Assembly (NCBI GenBank): GCA_038501195.1
Contig: JBBPUQ010000001.1
Coordinates: 1,612,001 to 1,676,000 of the forward strand
DNA: 64,000 nt
Direction of reading: 5' to 3'
Origin: Nemania diffusa
Lineage: Eukaryota > Ascomycota > Sordariomycetes > Xylariales > Xylariaceae
Shown here: in pieces, positions 11,126 to 21,179 of the stretch
How positions within the stretch are numbered: position 1 is the stretch's first letter
Layout: the number at the start of each line of letters is the position of its first letter
The notes under the pieces: model-generated
What the model was told of the DNA's origin: nothing
Seen by the model: the letters and a program-made list of their open reading frames with translations, nothing else
The model's database searches: none
Program-made: the position numbers and the translations under genes

Positions 11126-12402
11126 CTTGACTAACAGAATCCTCAATGAATGCTCGAGAGAACCAGAAGGCTGGGTAGACTCTCAGGTCTCGATCGAGAG
11201 GAGCAAGTCAACGCCTTTTATTTCTGCATTTCCCCCTAGTTGATTACCCCAAACCCCTCGATTTGCCAATAATACACCCTTGAAATTCTTGGGAGTCTTG
11301 GGTTGTGGGAGACAACTCCATCATCCTTGAAGGAGAAGAAAAATATTATATTGCAACGCTTCCCACCTATCAAATTGGAGCGAGGCTTAGGTGAAGAGCT
11401 GGAGCTAGTTGGATGCGTACATCGTTGTAGGAGCTTTTTTTTCCCTAGTTGGGCCTTAGTTGCAGGGGCAAGCTAGGTCGTTCGAGTTGGACTGGACTGT
11501 GATTGATGGAAGTTCTATCGATGGGATCAACACCAATTTTTCCGTGATGCTATGGATTCTGCTCTCCGCATTTCCCCAACCTCCCCACATGTATACCCAT
11601 GTTTTGCCCATGCCCTAAGACCTGACAGTATTCTACACTAGATCCTATTCGTGATGAGCCGGCATTTTGAAATGCAGATTCGCATTCATAGAGTCCAACA
11701 GCATGGTTCAAGCATGCCCTCGGCAATTTAGTCCGATTATCCCAAGGACCATGGTTATTGGCTTCTAGCTACATATATCTCTTCGGATCATTCCGGCATA
11801 ACTATTTACTATGTTAAACAAAGACTAGCTAAGCTGTTGTCTCTAGTACAACGATGCCTAATTGTAATCAGCACATGGTAGCCTTGGATTGAGATGTATG
11901 AAAAATTAATCGAATAGGCATTAGCCTAAAAAGACATTGGAATAGAGAAACGACGGCCTCTACACTCCTTAAACTCTAGCTTTAAACTTGAGCCGTACCA
12001 GAACATTTCAAAGACTGCCTTTTTATAGAATTAATAAAGAAAGGGGCCGTCACAAGTTGTTCATCAATAAGATGCTGATTGATGTAGTCTACGCTCCTCG
12101 ACAAACCGGAGAGGGTTTCTCAAATTCACTAGTAGAAAGTGTTATCGCAATTATCCTTCGATCAACGTACATACACGATCTACAATTCATTGGTCTACCC
12201 AGCGTTGAACTATGTGATGCTAGGTGTGTGGCGCTCACGGAACGGCGTAACCGGCGATAGTCTAGAGATTATTCAAAGTCGCAGAGCTGCATTTCTCTAA
12301 CGATTTCGACTACATACCTCCTATCCATGGAACAGACAGCCAGCGTCACTAAACACGTAAAATACTCCTAGCCCAACCAAGGCCCTCCACCACCCCTTCC
12401 CT
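11126..12402. other. Intergenic/promoter region upstream of the exo-polygalacturonase
   Basis: An AT-rich element reading AATAAAAG on the minus strand lies near 11213-11225, about 90 bases above the polygalacturonase ATG. The rest holds no supported gene. The 90-residue plus-strand frame at 11988-12260 has no recognisable domain. Confidence 0.5.
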
Positions 12403-13260
12403 TCACAGCTTACTATCCTTCCAAACCGGCTTCCGCCTCTCATTAAAGCTCCTAACTCCCTCAACAAAGTTCTCCCCCTGCTCGATGCGCGCATACCACC
12501 CCTTGATAATAATATCCGTCCCCTGCTGCGGCCCGACCCCCTCCCACCCAAGCTTAAGCCCCTCGCGCGACACAATGACAGCATCCGGGCTATTCGCCGC
12601 GATCCTCCCCGCCCACCCCAGCGCCGCCTCCACCACGTCCCCGCCCTCGGGCACGACCTCATTCACAAGGCCCCACGCCCTCATCTCCGCCGCCCCGTAG
12701 TCCCGGCGTCCGGCAAGCGCCATCTCAGCGGCGCGCTGGCGCCCCACGGACCGCGCGAGCCGCGGCAGCGCGCCCGCGAGCGCGATGACGCCGATCGCGA
12801 CCTCGGGGAGCCCGAACGTCGCGCGCGCGGCCGCGACGACGAGGTCGCAGTTCACGGCCATCTCCATGCCGCCGCCGAGGCAGATACCGTTGACCGCCGC
12901 GATGACGGGCTTCGTGCCGCCGCGGTTGCTGAGGCCGCCGAAGCCGCTCGCCGGCATGCGCGTGCTCGGCGAGGATGAGGCCGTGTTGAGCGCGTTCCAC
13001 TCCTTCAGGTCTTGGCCGGCGCAGAAGGCGCGCCCGGTCCCCGTGATGACGGCGCAGCGCAGCGTGGGCTCGGCGTCGTACCAGGTCCACAGCGCCTCGA
13101 GGGCGAAGTGCTGGGGGCGCGGGATCGCGTTGAGTTGTTTGGGCCGGTTGAGCGTCACGAGGAGGATGTGCTCTGCTGGGAAGGACACCAGGACGTCTGG
13201 GACTGGAGGCGGCGGTGAGGAGAGGGTTGGGGGGAGCTTGGGAGATGATGGGGTGGCCAT
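12403..13260 (-). CDS. Peroxisomal enoyl-CoA hydratase/isomerase family protein
   Basis: Single-exon gene of 285 residues, typical for the crotonase family. Visible motifs are AFCAGQDLKEW (76-88), which forms the CoA/oxyanion region; GICLGGGMEM (125-134); and GLPEVAIG (150-157). Glu133 and Glu153 occupy the positions of the two catalytic glutamates of mitochondrial crotonase, so true hydratase activity is likely. The protein ends in Ser-Lys-Leu, a canonical PTS1 signal, and the N terminus is Pro/Ser-rich rather than a mitochondrial presequence. It therefore probably acts in peroxisomal beta-oxidation or a related acyl-CoA pathway. The centre of the gene is very GC-rich while its 3' end is not. 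Confidence 0.94.
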   Translation of the reverse strand: MATPSSPKLPPTLSSPPPPVPDVLVSFPAEHILLVTLNRPKQLNAIPRPQHFALEALWTWYDAEPTLRCAVITGTGRAFCAGQDLKEWNALNTASSSPSTRMPASGFGGLSNRGGTKPVIAAVNGICLGGGMEMAVNCDLVVAAARATFGLPEVAIGVIALAGALPRLARSVGRQRAAEMALAGRRDYGAAEMRAWGLVNEVVPEGGDVVEAALGWAGRIAANSPDAVIVSREGLKLGWEGVGPQQGTDIIIKGWYARIEQGENFVEGVRSFNERRKPVWKDSKL

Positions 13261-13944
13261 GGTGGTTGGTGTATGTAAGTCAGGGGTATATATATGGGTG
13301 TGTGTATGTGTCTTATAGAGGTAGTAATGTTGTAAGAGCTCCTAGTGTAAATGGCTCTTTCTAGGCAGCGTTATAACGATGTGGAGGAAGCTCACGAAGC
13401 AAAGTGTTATGGTGATGCTAAGTTAAAATCCTTAGAGAAGCTTTAGTTAATACAGATTTACTAAATTCACAGACTGTGTTCTCTTATTGAAAATAAAATA
13501 AGCGTAGATTTTCGATGATTTTATTTGAAGAAGTAATAGTATCAATGGTGAGTATGAGTGAGCTTGAACCATACTTTGTTCTTTGTTGACAACCTACATA
13601 GATAAATCAAGGATGCTGTGGGGCTTCCCCCAGACGTCCTACCTCGGCTCTGGAGCCGAGCCGGCTGACTATATGCGTATTTGTAACGGGGATCAAAATT
13701 CATACTTTCTGTTTTCATTCCAATTAATAGATAGTCGCCTATCCTTTTTCGGATAGGCAAGTCCAGTTCCCGGATTCGACTCCTGGGCTACTATCTGATG
13801 TACAACTGCAGTCGTTAAATGTCCATGGGCAATATACTGCCTTTAGTGATGACTGAACCCCGGGCCGTTGCCCTTCTCCTCTGCTCAGAATACCGTAAAC
13901 CTATCTAATGTTACATTTTTCCATTTGTTGGTAGTTTTCTACCA
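13261..13944. other. Intergenic region between two minus-strand genes
   Basis: No gene is supported. It contains a perfect 8-bp hairpin at 13737-13758 followed by a sequence that superficially resembles a tRNA T-arm. Confidence 0.5.
13737..13758. repeat. Perfect 8-bp inverted repeat (hairpin)
   Basis: GCCTATCC and GGATAGGC flank a six-base T-rich loop. It lies about 190 bases beyond the stop codon of the downstream-reading RBM25-like gene and could sit in or near its 3' region. No function can be assigned. Confidence 0.45.
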
Positions 13945-16478
13945 CTATGCAGATAGTCCACGTTTTTCGCTTTCAGTGAAGAAGATAACCATTCGCCAAA
14001 GCTTCTTGACTAGAGCCTCGGCCTCGTCGTCCAATGCCTGTGATATAGTTAGTATTAGCAAGAGAAAAGACGAATAAAAGGCAAATGGCGTGGTCTCATA
14101 CCTCTGCTAATTCCTCCACTAGCTCTTCAGGCTTGCCATGCTTCCGTAGATGCTCCTCCACAACTTCAATGAGCAATTGCTCTTGAACGCCAAGATATTC
14201 GACCAGCTTCTTCTCCACAAAAGGACGAAGCTTCTCGCGAATGACGCTCTCGTCCAAGTAATCCCACTTGACGTCCCATCCCCAGAGACCCTCCTTCTCA
14301 TTAGGGATCTCCTGTGCAAGCGCACGTACGGCCTGGTCACGCTCCTCATCTGACATGGCCGCTGCTGCGGTGGGCTCGAACTTGATAGGTATAAGTTGTC
14401 GTCTCGTCGTTGCATCCTCGTCCTCATCTTCAAGGAGGCCCTCGACCTCGGCAATTGTCTTCCTTTGAGGAGCCGCGCGCTGCGCCTGAGCCTTCTGGGC
14501 CGCCGCGCCCAGAGATAGCTTGAAGGGTTGCGGTGCTGCCAGACCAACCCTACTGGGGTGCCTGTGCTCCATCTCTTGTGCTTGCCTCTCGAGGAAGGAA
14601 TCGGCCATGCCACGAGCCTGTTCACGTTCTGCTTCTTCCTTGACCCGTTCTTGCTCTTCTGCTTGACGGTCGGCCTCATCAGCAGCGGTTTCTCTCCCTC
14701 TCTTCGCTGCACGATCCCGCATCCATGCACTGCGGTCTTTATAGTATTCTTCTTTCTTCCGCGCCGCCTCCGCATCATCGTCGAAGTTTTGCAGCCAACG
14801 GAATGCCTCCTCTCGCTTTGCGGCGGCATTTTCTTCGTCTGTGACATCGCGACCCTTCTCTCGCTCGAGGGCTGCTGTCCGGGACTTTTCGCGGTTAAGC
14901 CAACGTCGCTCAGCGTCTAGATACGCTTTTTCGGCTTCCGACTTCTGCTTAGCGACCCGGCGTCGCTCAAGCTCCTCGTCGCTGGCTGAATCGGAGTCGT
15001 CGTCTCTACCATATGTTACAGTACCATTGGTAACACCGCCGTTCACAAAATTAACTGACCGGTTGTAGTCTTTGCCCAGTTCTGACTTTAACCCCTTAGG
15101 TCCGGATGGCGCATTAGGTACTCCTCTCGGTCCAAGAGGAATATTATTCGTATTAGATGGCGGCGGCGAAGCCAATCGCGAATGTCTGGGGGCACCGTTT
15201 CGCTGTCGCTCAAGAGCCTCGAGTTCTTCTTCCCGCTTCAAACGTTCCATATCGCGTTGAATGCTTCGGTCTCTGAATGCTGCAATCTCCGCGGCCACCG
15301 TCTCCCTCATCTCGGCTGGGATGTCGGCAAGTTCATCTTCTTGTGCTAAAGGAATATTGACTACTTCGATATTGTCTCCATTTTGTGCAGAAGCATCTCC
15401 CATAGCGACGTCGCCATCGGCATCTGCGCTCGGCCGTACTGGAGGGTAAAACAAATTCTTGATGGTCTGCTTCAACGCACCTTTGGCAGCCTCGAGCCTG
15501 GGCTCCGAGCCTGCTTCGTCTTTTCTGCCCTCTTTATAGTCTTCCAAAACTTTGGTCGCCTTCTCATCAAATCGGAATTGAAGTTGGGACTTTTCGAACT
15601 TCTCGTAGGTTTCGTCATCTACGGGGGGTGTATCTGAAGGGGCCTGCTTCTTGTTGGGGACCTCGACGTCGCGGAAGAGCTCTGATGCGATCCAAAGCGA
15701 TTCGGTGTCTTCAAATTGGGCAAAACCAAAGGCCAGTTCTTTGCCGCTAGAGTCTACAGTTCGGTCCCAGCGTCGTAGCTTGCCTGCAGTACCCAGAATC
15801 TGTTCGATGCCTTGGTTGCCGCCGACTCCTTGTGTGATGCCGTCGACAAATATAGTTCGAATCATCTCTTCTCTGGTGGGCGGTACCAAGGATTGCAGGT
15901 TCTCTCTCATGGCCTGGCGAGCCTGGTCTATGCTTCGATCCATACCAATACCAGCCCTTGGACCAGCCGATGTTGGCGTGTCATTATCCTTGCGGCCTGG
16001 GCCAGGCGTGGAAGGCTTTCCTGACAAGGTTCCCAGTCGGATCACGGGGGCATTGAAGTTGATATTAGGCATGTTCGGGGGCGCTTGGAAGTTGGAGGGC
16101 ATGCCGCTAGGTCGATTAGCTTGAGTGATGCTAGGCTGCTGAACGCCAGGTGGTGGCGCCATTCCCGGGGCAGACATGCCTGGTGGAGGTCCTGCATATA
16201 CTCGTCAGTCCGGGACTAAAGGAATGACAGAGGCGAATCCTGTTGTGGCGGCACTGTACTCACCAAGACCAGGTGCAGAGGGCATGCCGGGGGGGCCATT
16301 GGCACCAGGATATGAATTGTATGTAGGCGGTGGGCCGAAGCCAGGCACTTGATAAACTCATCAGCACTCTTCTCTTTCCAACTCGAGGTGGCTCTTCTCG
16401 CTAGGTATGTCTTCGCAGCGACACGACAGCGGCCGTTCGATGTGTTATCTTACCTCCGCCATAGGGATTGTAGGCCAT
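13945..16478 (-). CDS. RRM- and PWI-domain splicing factor of the RBM25/Snu71 type
   Basis: Four exons: 16478-16454, 16347-16264, 16191-14102 and 14037-13945, giving 763 residues. The start MAYNPYGG lies in a 25-nt first exon. The last intron (64 nt) has a GTATGA donor and a TACTAAC branch site; reading through it stops at once, whereas splicing adds ALDDEAEALVKKLWRMVIFF and completes the PWI domain. Domains: Pro/Gly/Met-rich N terminus; RRM at about 145-215 (RNP2 TIFVDG, RNP1-like LAFGFAQF); a long Arg/Glu/Lys-rich charged helix region (about 400-560); PWI at about 650-763. This order is that of RBM25 and yeast Snu71, U1-snRNP-associated factors in 5' splice-site choice. The gene is divergent from bS21m, with 602 bases between the start codons. 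Confidence 0.92.
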
Positions 16479-17080
16479 GTTGAACAACTCTCGGGATCGC
16501 GTATGCTCAGGCTCGCTTCTCGCTTCTCGCTTCTCAGTCTGTCGATTTAGGGAATGTATAGGCTCGTGGCTTTAGAGTGATAGGAAAAAGCAATTAGGTG
16601 ACGAGTTTATACTGTTTGTTATGAATCTATACATCGCAAAGATATTTTTGCGACGAGGTTCAAGACTGGGTCGAAGCTAGGCAAGGCACGCCACGCTAAG
16701 GCGCGGATACGTCGCTCTGCAAATAGGTACTTGTACATAGCCTATAGCCTGCATCACCACTCACCTAAGCGCGTAGGTACCTACCCGCACAGTTGCGGCT
16801 TGTGTGGCTGATAGGTACTATTGCGCAGATAAGATAAGTTGAGTGGTAGACCCCGGGTCGTGGACATAGCGGCTAGAATCCTCCACCTTAGGTAGCTGTC
16901 CTAGCTTATGTAGACCTAAGCGCACGCCCAGAGTGTGTCCAACCAGTAATCGACTTTTGAGTTCCAGGTTGACCTTTTTGACGCTTCAAGCGATCCCCCT
17001 CGTAACAATTAACAATTACACTCGAGCCCACGGGTTTCTCTTCTCTCTATACAACCCGGGCACTTTCGTTAGTGCCTAAG
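16479..17080. promoter_or_regulatory. Shared upstream region of the divergent RBM25-like and bS21m genes
   Basis: Start codons of the two housekeeping genes face away from each other across this 602-base interval, so it must hold both promoters. No clear TATA box is visible. TAGGTACCTACC-type words occur at about 16724-16815 and a C/T-rich stretch (TTTCTCTTCTCTCT) lies just before the bS21m start. Confidence 0.55.
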
Positions 17081-17775
17081 ATGTATGCCCCCCAGTTCAT
17101 AACTTTTAGTTCTGTTTCGCTAACGTTGCTTGCAGGGCGGAACTCGGCCGGGTTGCTCAAGCAGCCATACGTTCAACCTCGTTACTCCGAGTCGCGCCAA
17201 TCCGATCCCAGCCATGTCGCAATCTCGTCCTCACAAGTTCTATCTCCGGCAGGAACCATCTGTCTACAACCTCGTTCCTGCGCGCCCCAGATGAGCCCCC
17301 GAGATCTTTCAGCTGGACCAATCCCTCACGTGACAGCACTGCCGACCTAGACATCCGGAAACCCAGCAGCTCATCATATAACCTGGCATTTGGTGGTGAG
17401 AGGGACAAAGGAAAAGAAGATAAAGCGTCGGCAGAGTTCGCATCCGACATTGGCCTCGATATCACCGATATCCACCCAAATAGAACAGCCAAGGGGGAGA
17501 TCCCAGCCGCTCCACGGGCCTATGTGCGCATGGTTCCTCGCACCGGTCGTACAATTTATGTCAAGAACAATGTCGACGTCGCAAGGTCATTCAAACTACT
17601 AGCTATCCAGGTTGCGCAGAACGGCCTGCGCCGAGACACCTTCGCGCAAAGATTCCACGAGCGCCCGGGATTGAAGCGGAAGAGACAGAAGAGCCAGCGT
17701 TGGCAGAAGAGATTTAAGACCGGCTTCAAGGCCACTATTTCGAGAGTCCGTGAGCTTACAGCGCAAGGCTGGTAG
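17081..17775 (+). CDS. MRP21: Mitochondrial small-subunit ribosomal protein bS21m (MRP21 family)
   Basis: The C-terminal domain from about residue 137 (GRTIYVKNNVDVARSFKLL, RFHERPGLKRKR, KTGFKATISRV, ending AQGW) is the bS21 fold found in mitochondrial 37S subunits of fungi. Its frame runs upstream without a Met to a splice acceptor TTGCAG at 17130-17135. I propose exons 17081-17082 and 17136-17775: the 53-nt intron has a GTATGC donor, GCTAAC branch site and TGCAG acceptor, and splits the initiation codon as AT|G. The spliced start reads AAGATGGCG, a good context, and yields 213 residues with an Arg/Ser-rich N terminus suitable for mitochondrial import. The first ordinary in-frame ATG (17530) would lose the import region. 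Product confidence is high; the start model is inferred. Confidence 0.85.
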
Positions 17776-18049
17776 TCTCGTGTAAAATACTACGAGCATC
17801 CTAGATTGAGCGTTTAGGGAGTCTCCTTGTCATATAGAACTCTCATGTACTACCTACCTATTGCATCTAGCATTTTAAACACTAGTGGTGCGGTACGTGC
17901 TGTGTATAAGCAGGTCCTTGGGATGATACCTGGCAATTATGCAAGGTGGAAAGGTATCCTTCAGTGCCTGTACTAAAATAAAATAAAACTAACAAGAATC
18001 TACCCCTGTTCGCTCGAACTGTCCAGACCTACTGTTAACTCGCATTTTT
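17776..18049. other. 3' flank of bS21m
   Basis: Short AT-rich interval between the bS21m stop codon and the start of the decayed coding region. No gene is seen. Confidence 0.5.
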
Positions 18050-21000
18050 ATGCATTTATCATACAATTGCGCACATAAGCCCAAAGATGCGTCTGGTTTC
18101 GTCGAGTACGCTTCTAACCCACGAAAACCCGCCAGTATCGCCGATGCCGTCAGCTCACTGAGATCGAGCATTATTCCAAAAACCCCAAGCACTGTTTATA
18201 TGACACCAAAGATGTACCCTGGGGATAAGGGCAGGTAATAACTCTACTACTAATCACATATCGACACAGCTAAGGAACTATCATGATTTACGTAACAGCG
18301 CCCACTTCAGATCGCCGCATCAACCTAAAATTCGCCGTGAAACTGGCCGTAGTAATATGTCCCCTTTCGACGCCAAGAACAAGAACAAAGGTGAATCAGC
18401 ATTTGCAGATAATATCGTAGCCCCGTCTAGGCCAGGTAGGCTTGATAGAGAACTGGCTGGGATTGACTGTAAGGATACCAGCGGGAGAGAAACTGTCTTG
18501 TGGTCTAATATACAGATAGTCCCCCTATGACGTATCCACAGGAGTACGCGTTCGAAGAGAAAGTCAGGGTGCTAGATCAACAGCATAACCCCCTACAAGG
18601 AATTACTAATGTTTCATTAATGAACAACAAGGGTTGAGAGGATAGTTGAAAGCCATTAGTGATATGCTTACGTGCGCTTTTTCAGCATTCTAAATAGTGC
18701 TTGCTAGGAGGCATGAACTCATCAGACGGAATTCGACATGGGTAACTCAACGCTCGCCAAATCAGGACAACCCGTCACTAAGGAAGGAAAGGAAGCAGAG
18801 GGTAGATCGAGAATTTAAGAGCTTCAAGGTCAGCTTAAGGATGTTTTTAAGTTAAAATTCACCACTTGTTGATCGATAATCTGGGACAGAAGCGCTAGTT
18901 CAATGAGTTTACTAACAGCGACCTATTAGACGAATAGAAAAAACGAGCTTCTTATCCCTTTAAGTCACGGTGACTTAAGAGTGGAAGAACGGACGACTCA
19001 CGCGCTTATTTGCACCCGATAGGCCTATTATCCGAGCGTTATTTATACTTTTATTAGGTATATGCAACTGTGCTACTTTTAAAGTCACTGTGTCGAGGCG
19101 GCACCAGTTCTCGCTCTCGGGCTCTCAATGTTTCCTCCAGTTGGGATCTTTCGGCAGAAATTCCCTGGATCTTCTCTTCGCAAGTAGTAGCATATTGGAT
19201 CATTCCTTCTACGTGGGCGCCGTGGTCAGTAAGACAGTGCGGGCAACACAGTTGCAAGGTGGATAAGTTGGTTAGCTAAGTCTGATCAAGTCTGAATTTT
19301 TCATATATATTTAGCTAGTCTAAACGTAGATTTTCGAAGGTCACGGAAGTCATGCTGGTCCATAGGGGTCAGCAACACCAAAAAAATCCATAACTTTTTC
19401 CCCTAGATTGCTGGTTTTTCTTCCCTTAAAAATCTCTAGAAATGATTAAGATGGCCGCGGCCAGTCTTCTTAAGTGCGGTTTGGGTTGTGTGCCCACTCC
19501 GCTCCATCAGTCTTCATATTCTCGAGAGTTTGATTCAAAAGCTCATTAAGATTTGGAGCCTCACCTCAGATTTCGCTAAATTCAAACGAGAGCTTAACAC
19601 AATGGGGAGGATAAATTAGGAATTATAGTGTAAATAATTGGATGAGCTAGATGGTAAAATTAAAGACTACCTAGGGGAAATCGAATACACTCGAAAAACT
19701 AAGTAGGACTAGAGGTAGTCAGGGACCCGACACAAAAAAAAGCTAACAAGAACTCATAGATTATATAAAAATGCTAGAGGCACTTCAAGATACACAGAAG
19801 CTTCGAAATTCGCATCCCACAGAAACCAGGAAACCCAGAGGATGATCACCGGAAGTAGATCCGTGGGAGCAAGGGAAAACTAGAAAGACTTGAGCAATTA
19901 GTATAATCTCTGAGGAAGTCGAAATATGAACAAGACAAGGGACACTATAAAGCATTTGAAAATATTAGTCGTGGAGTGTAGAAAGAGGTCCTCCACGGGG
20001 CAAAAGTAAGCCGCTATATACAAGACGTAGAAATAGCAACACTATAGCGAGAGGCTAGTAGTGCACAAGAGAGAGCTTAAAGGCCCACCGCCAAACTTAA
20101 GCAAAGGAACGTATCTCAACAGTCGATTTTTGATGCGCAAGAGTGGCTCAAAGTAAAAGGTCTTTGGCGGGCTCTACATATTGCTGAAAATAAATAGAAG
20201 TCACTCAGCGAGTAGGTCGTCAAACTAGAAACTCAGATCTAAGCCATAGTCAAGGATAATAAATTCTTCAAGAGTAGCCTCAAAAGTGCATTAGAAACTT
20301 TTATAGAAGTTATGAAATGTTTATAGAAAAAGCCTAAGAAACATCTGCTGCTTTAAAGAATGTAGGAGAAAAAGGAAGAATAAAAAAACGGCTCACATCT
20401 CTACATAGTCAACCCATATTTAATGAATTCCAGAAACTGCGCAACAAGATCGGTACCATGTGTCGTACCTAGCCGTCTACCCTTAAAATAGTATTGGATT
20501 ACTACAATACAAGACCACGGAAGGGAAATCCTACAGAAAGCTGGCCGGAGTGGAGACCAGCTTGCAAAGGGGCCGGTCTGGCACTACGATGTAAGTATCG
20601 GCTAAACCCAAGCATTACGACTTATACAGCCTGTTAGAAGCCAAGGAGACAAAGGAGGACATATGGTTTGAGATTAGGTAGTTTGTGTAGTCGTTCGTGG
20701 AAGGGAGGGAAGCCACAATATTTTGCCACGGCAGACCGTCAAAGGGAAAACTGACATCATGAGCAACTCCGACCACGCCGTCAATAACAACAGGGCCGTA
20801 ATCCTCACGAATGAGGGTATTATGCCGAGATCAAAGACGCTCATCTTCGAGGAGGCGGACAGACGGCGAAAAAAGGCCTGCCTGTCGCTATCTGGGGCTT
20901 TTGCCATGAAGCCTATGCCAAGGAGACAAGTCTGCTCCTCCCCAACAACATGTGAAGATGAAGAGCTTGGACTCGACGGAACCGCTTTGGTGGCATGTTC

Positions 21001-21179
21001 GCAACCCTAAATACTTGCGTCTCGACCCGGTCGAGGGCTTCGACGAGATATTCGAGAGCGCGATGGAGAGCTGCACCTTCGCAGTCATAGCATTGAACGC
21101 GAGCTTCTTACGCTCTCACTTCATCCTATACCTAGGGTTCAAGACCAAGTCCACAGCAATGAGGAAAGTCAATAAATGA
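18050..21179 (+). pseudogene. RIP-like decayed gene encoding a coiled-coil protein
   Basis: Long protein-like segments occur on the plus strand in successive frames, broken by frameshifts and by TAG/TAA codons where a Gln fits. Clear pieces are VEYASNPRKPASIADAV (about 18095-18145), NMSPFDAKNKNKGESAF (about 18355), IDYIKMLEALQDTQKL (about 19758-19805, frame 1) and KLERLEQLV followed by SLRKSKYEQDKGHYKAFE (about 19877-19960, frame 2). From 19874 to about 20330 frame 2 carries at least seven stops, all TAG or TAA, and each can be read as a mutated CAG/CAA within heptad-like sequence. Loss of CpA to TpA is the hallmark of RIP. Further pieces run to 21179 (about 75 open codons from 20952). The original family was not recognised; it may be a transposon-borne or duplicated host gene. 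Confidence 0.55.
19055..19257 (-). pseudogene. Inverted coiled-coil fragment inside the decayed region
   Basis: The minus strand has an open 67-residue frame that begins with a Cys/His cluster (CPHCLTDH) and continues into a strongly heptad-like helix (EEKIQGISAERSQLEETL, RARERELV). It is opposite in orientation to the surrounding decayed coiled-coil text, so it looks like an inverted piece of the same or a similar gene. No family was recognised. Confidence 0.35.

Noticed and set aside
12785..13318. Long antisense frame over the enoyl-CoA hydratase
   Set aside because: Shadow frame produced by very high GC3; the sense strand has full family motifs. The same applies to antisense frames at 31858-32268, 35369-36082, 49754-50736 and 59219-59887.
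13760..13790. Sequence resembling a tRNA T-arm after a hairpin
   Set aside because: The loop would be nine bases rather than seven and no acceptor or anticodon stem can be drawn around it.
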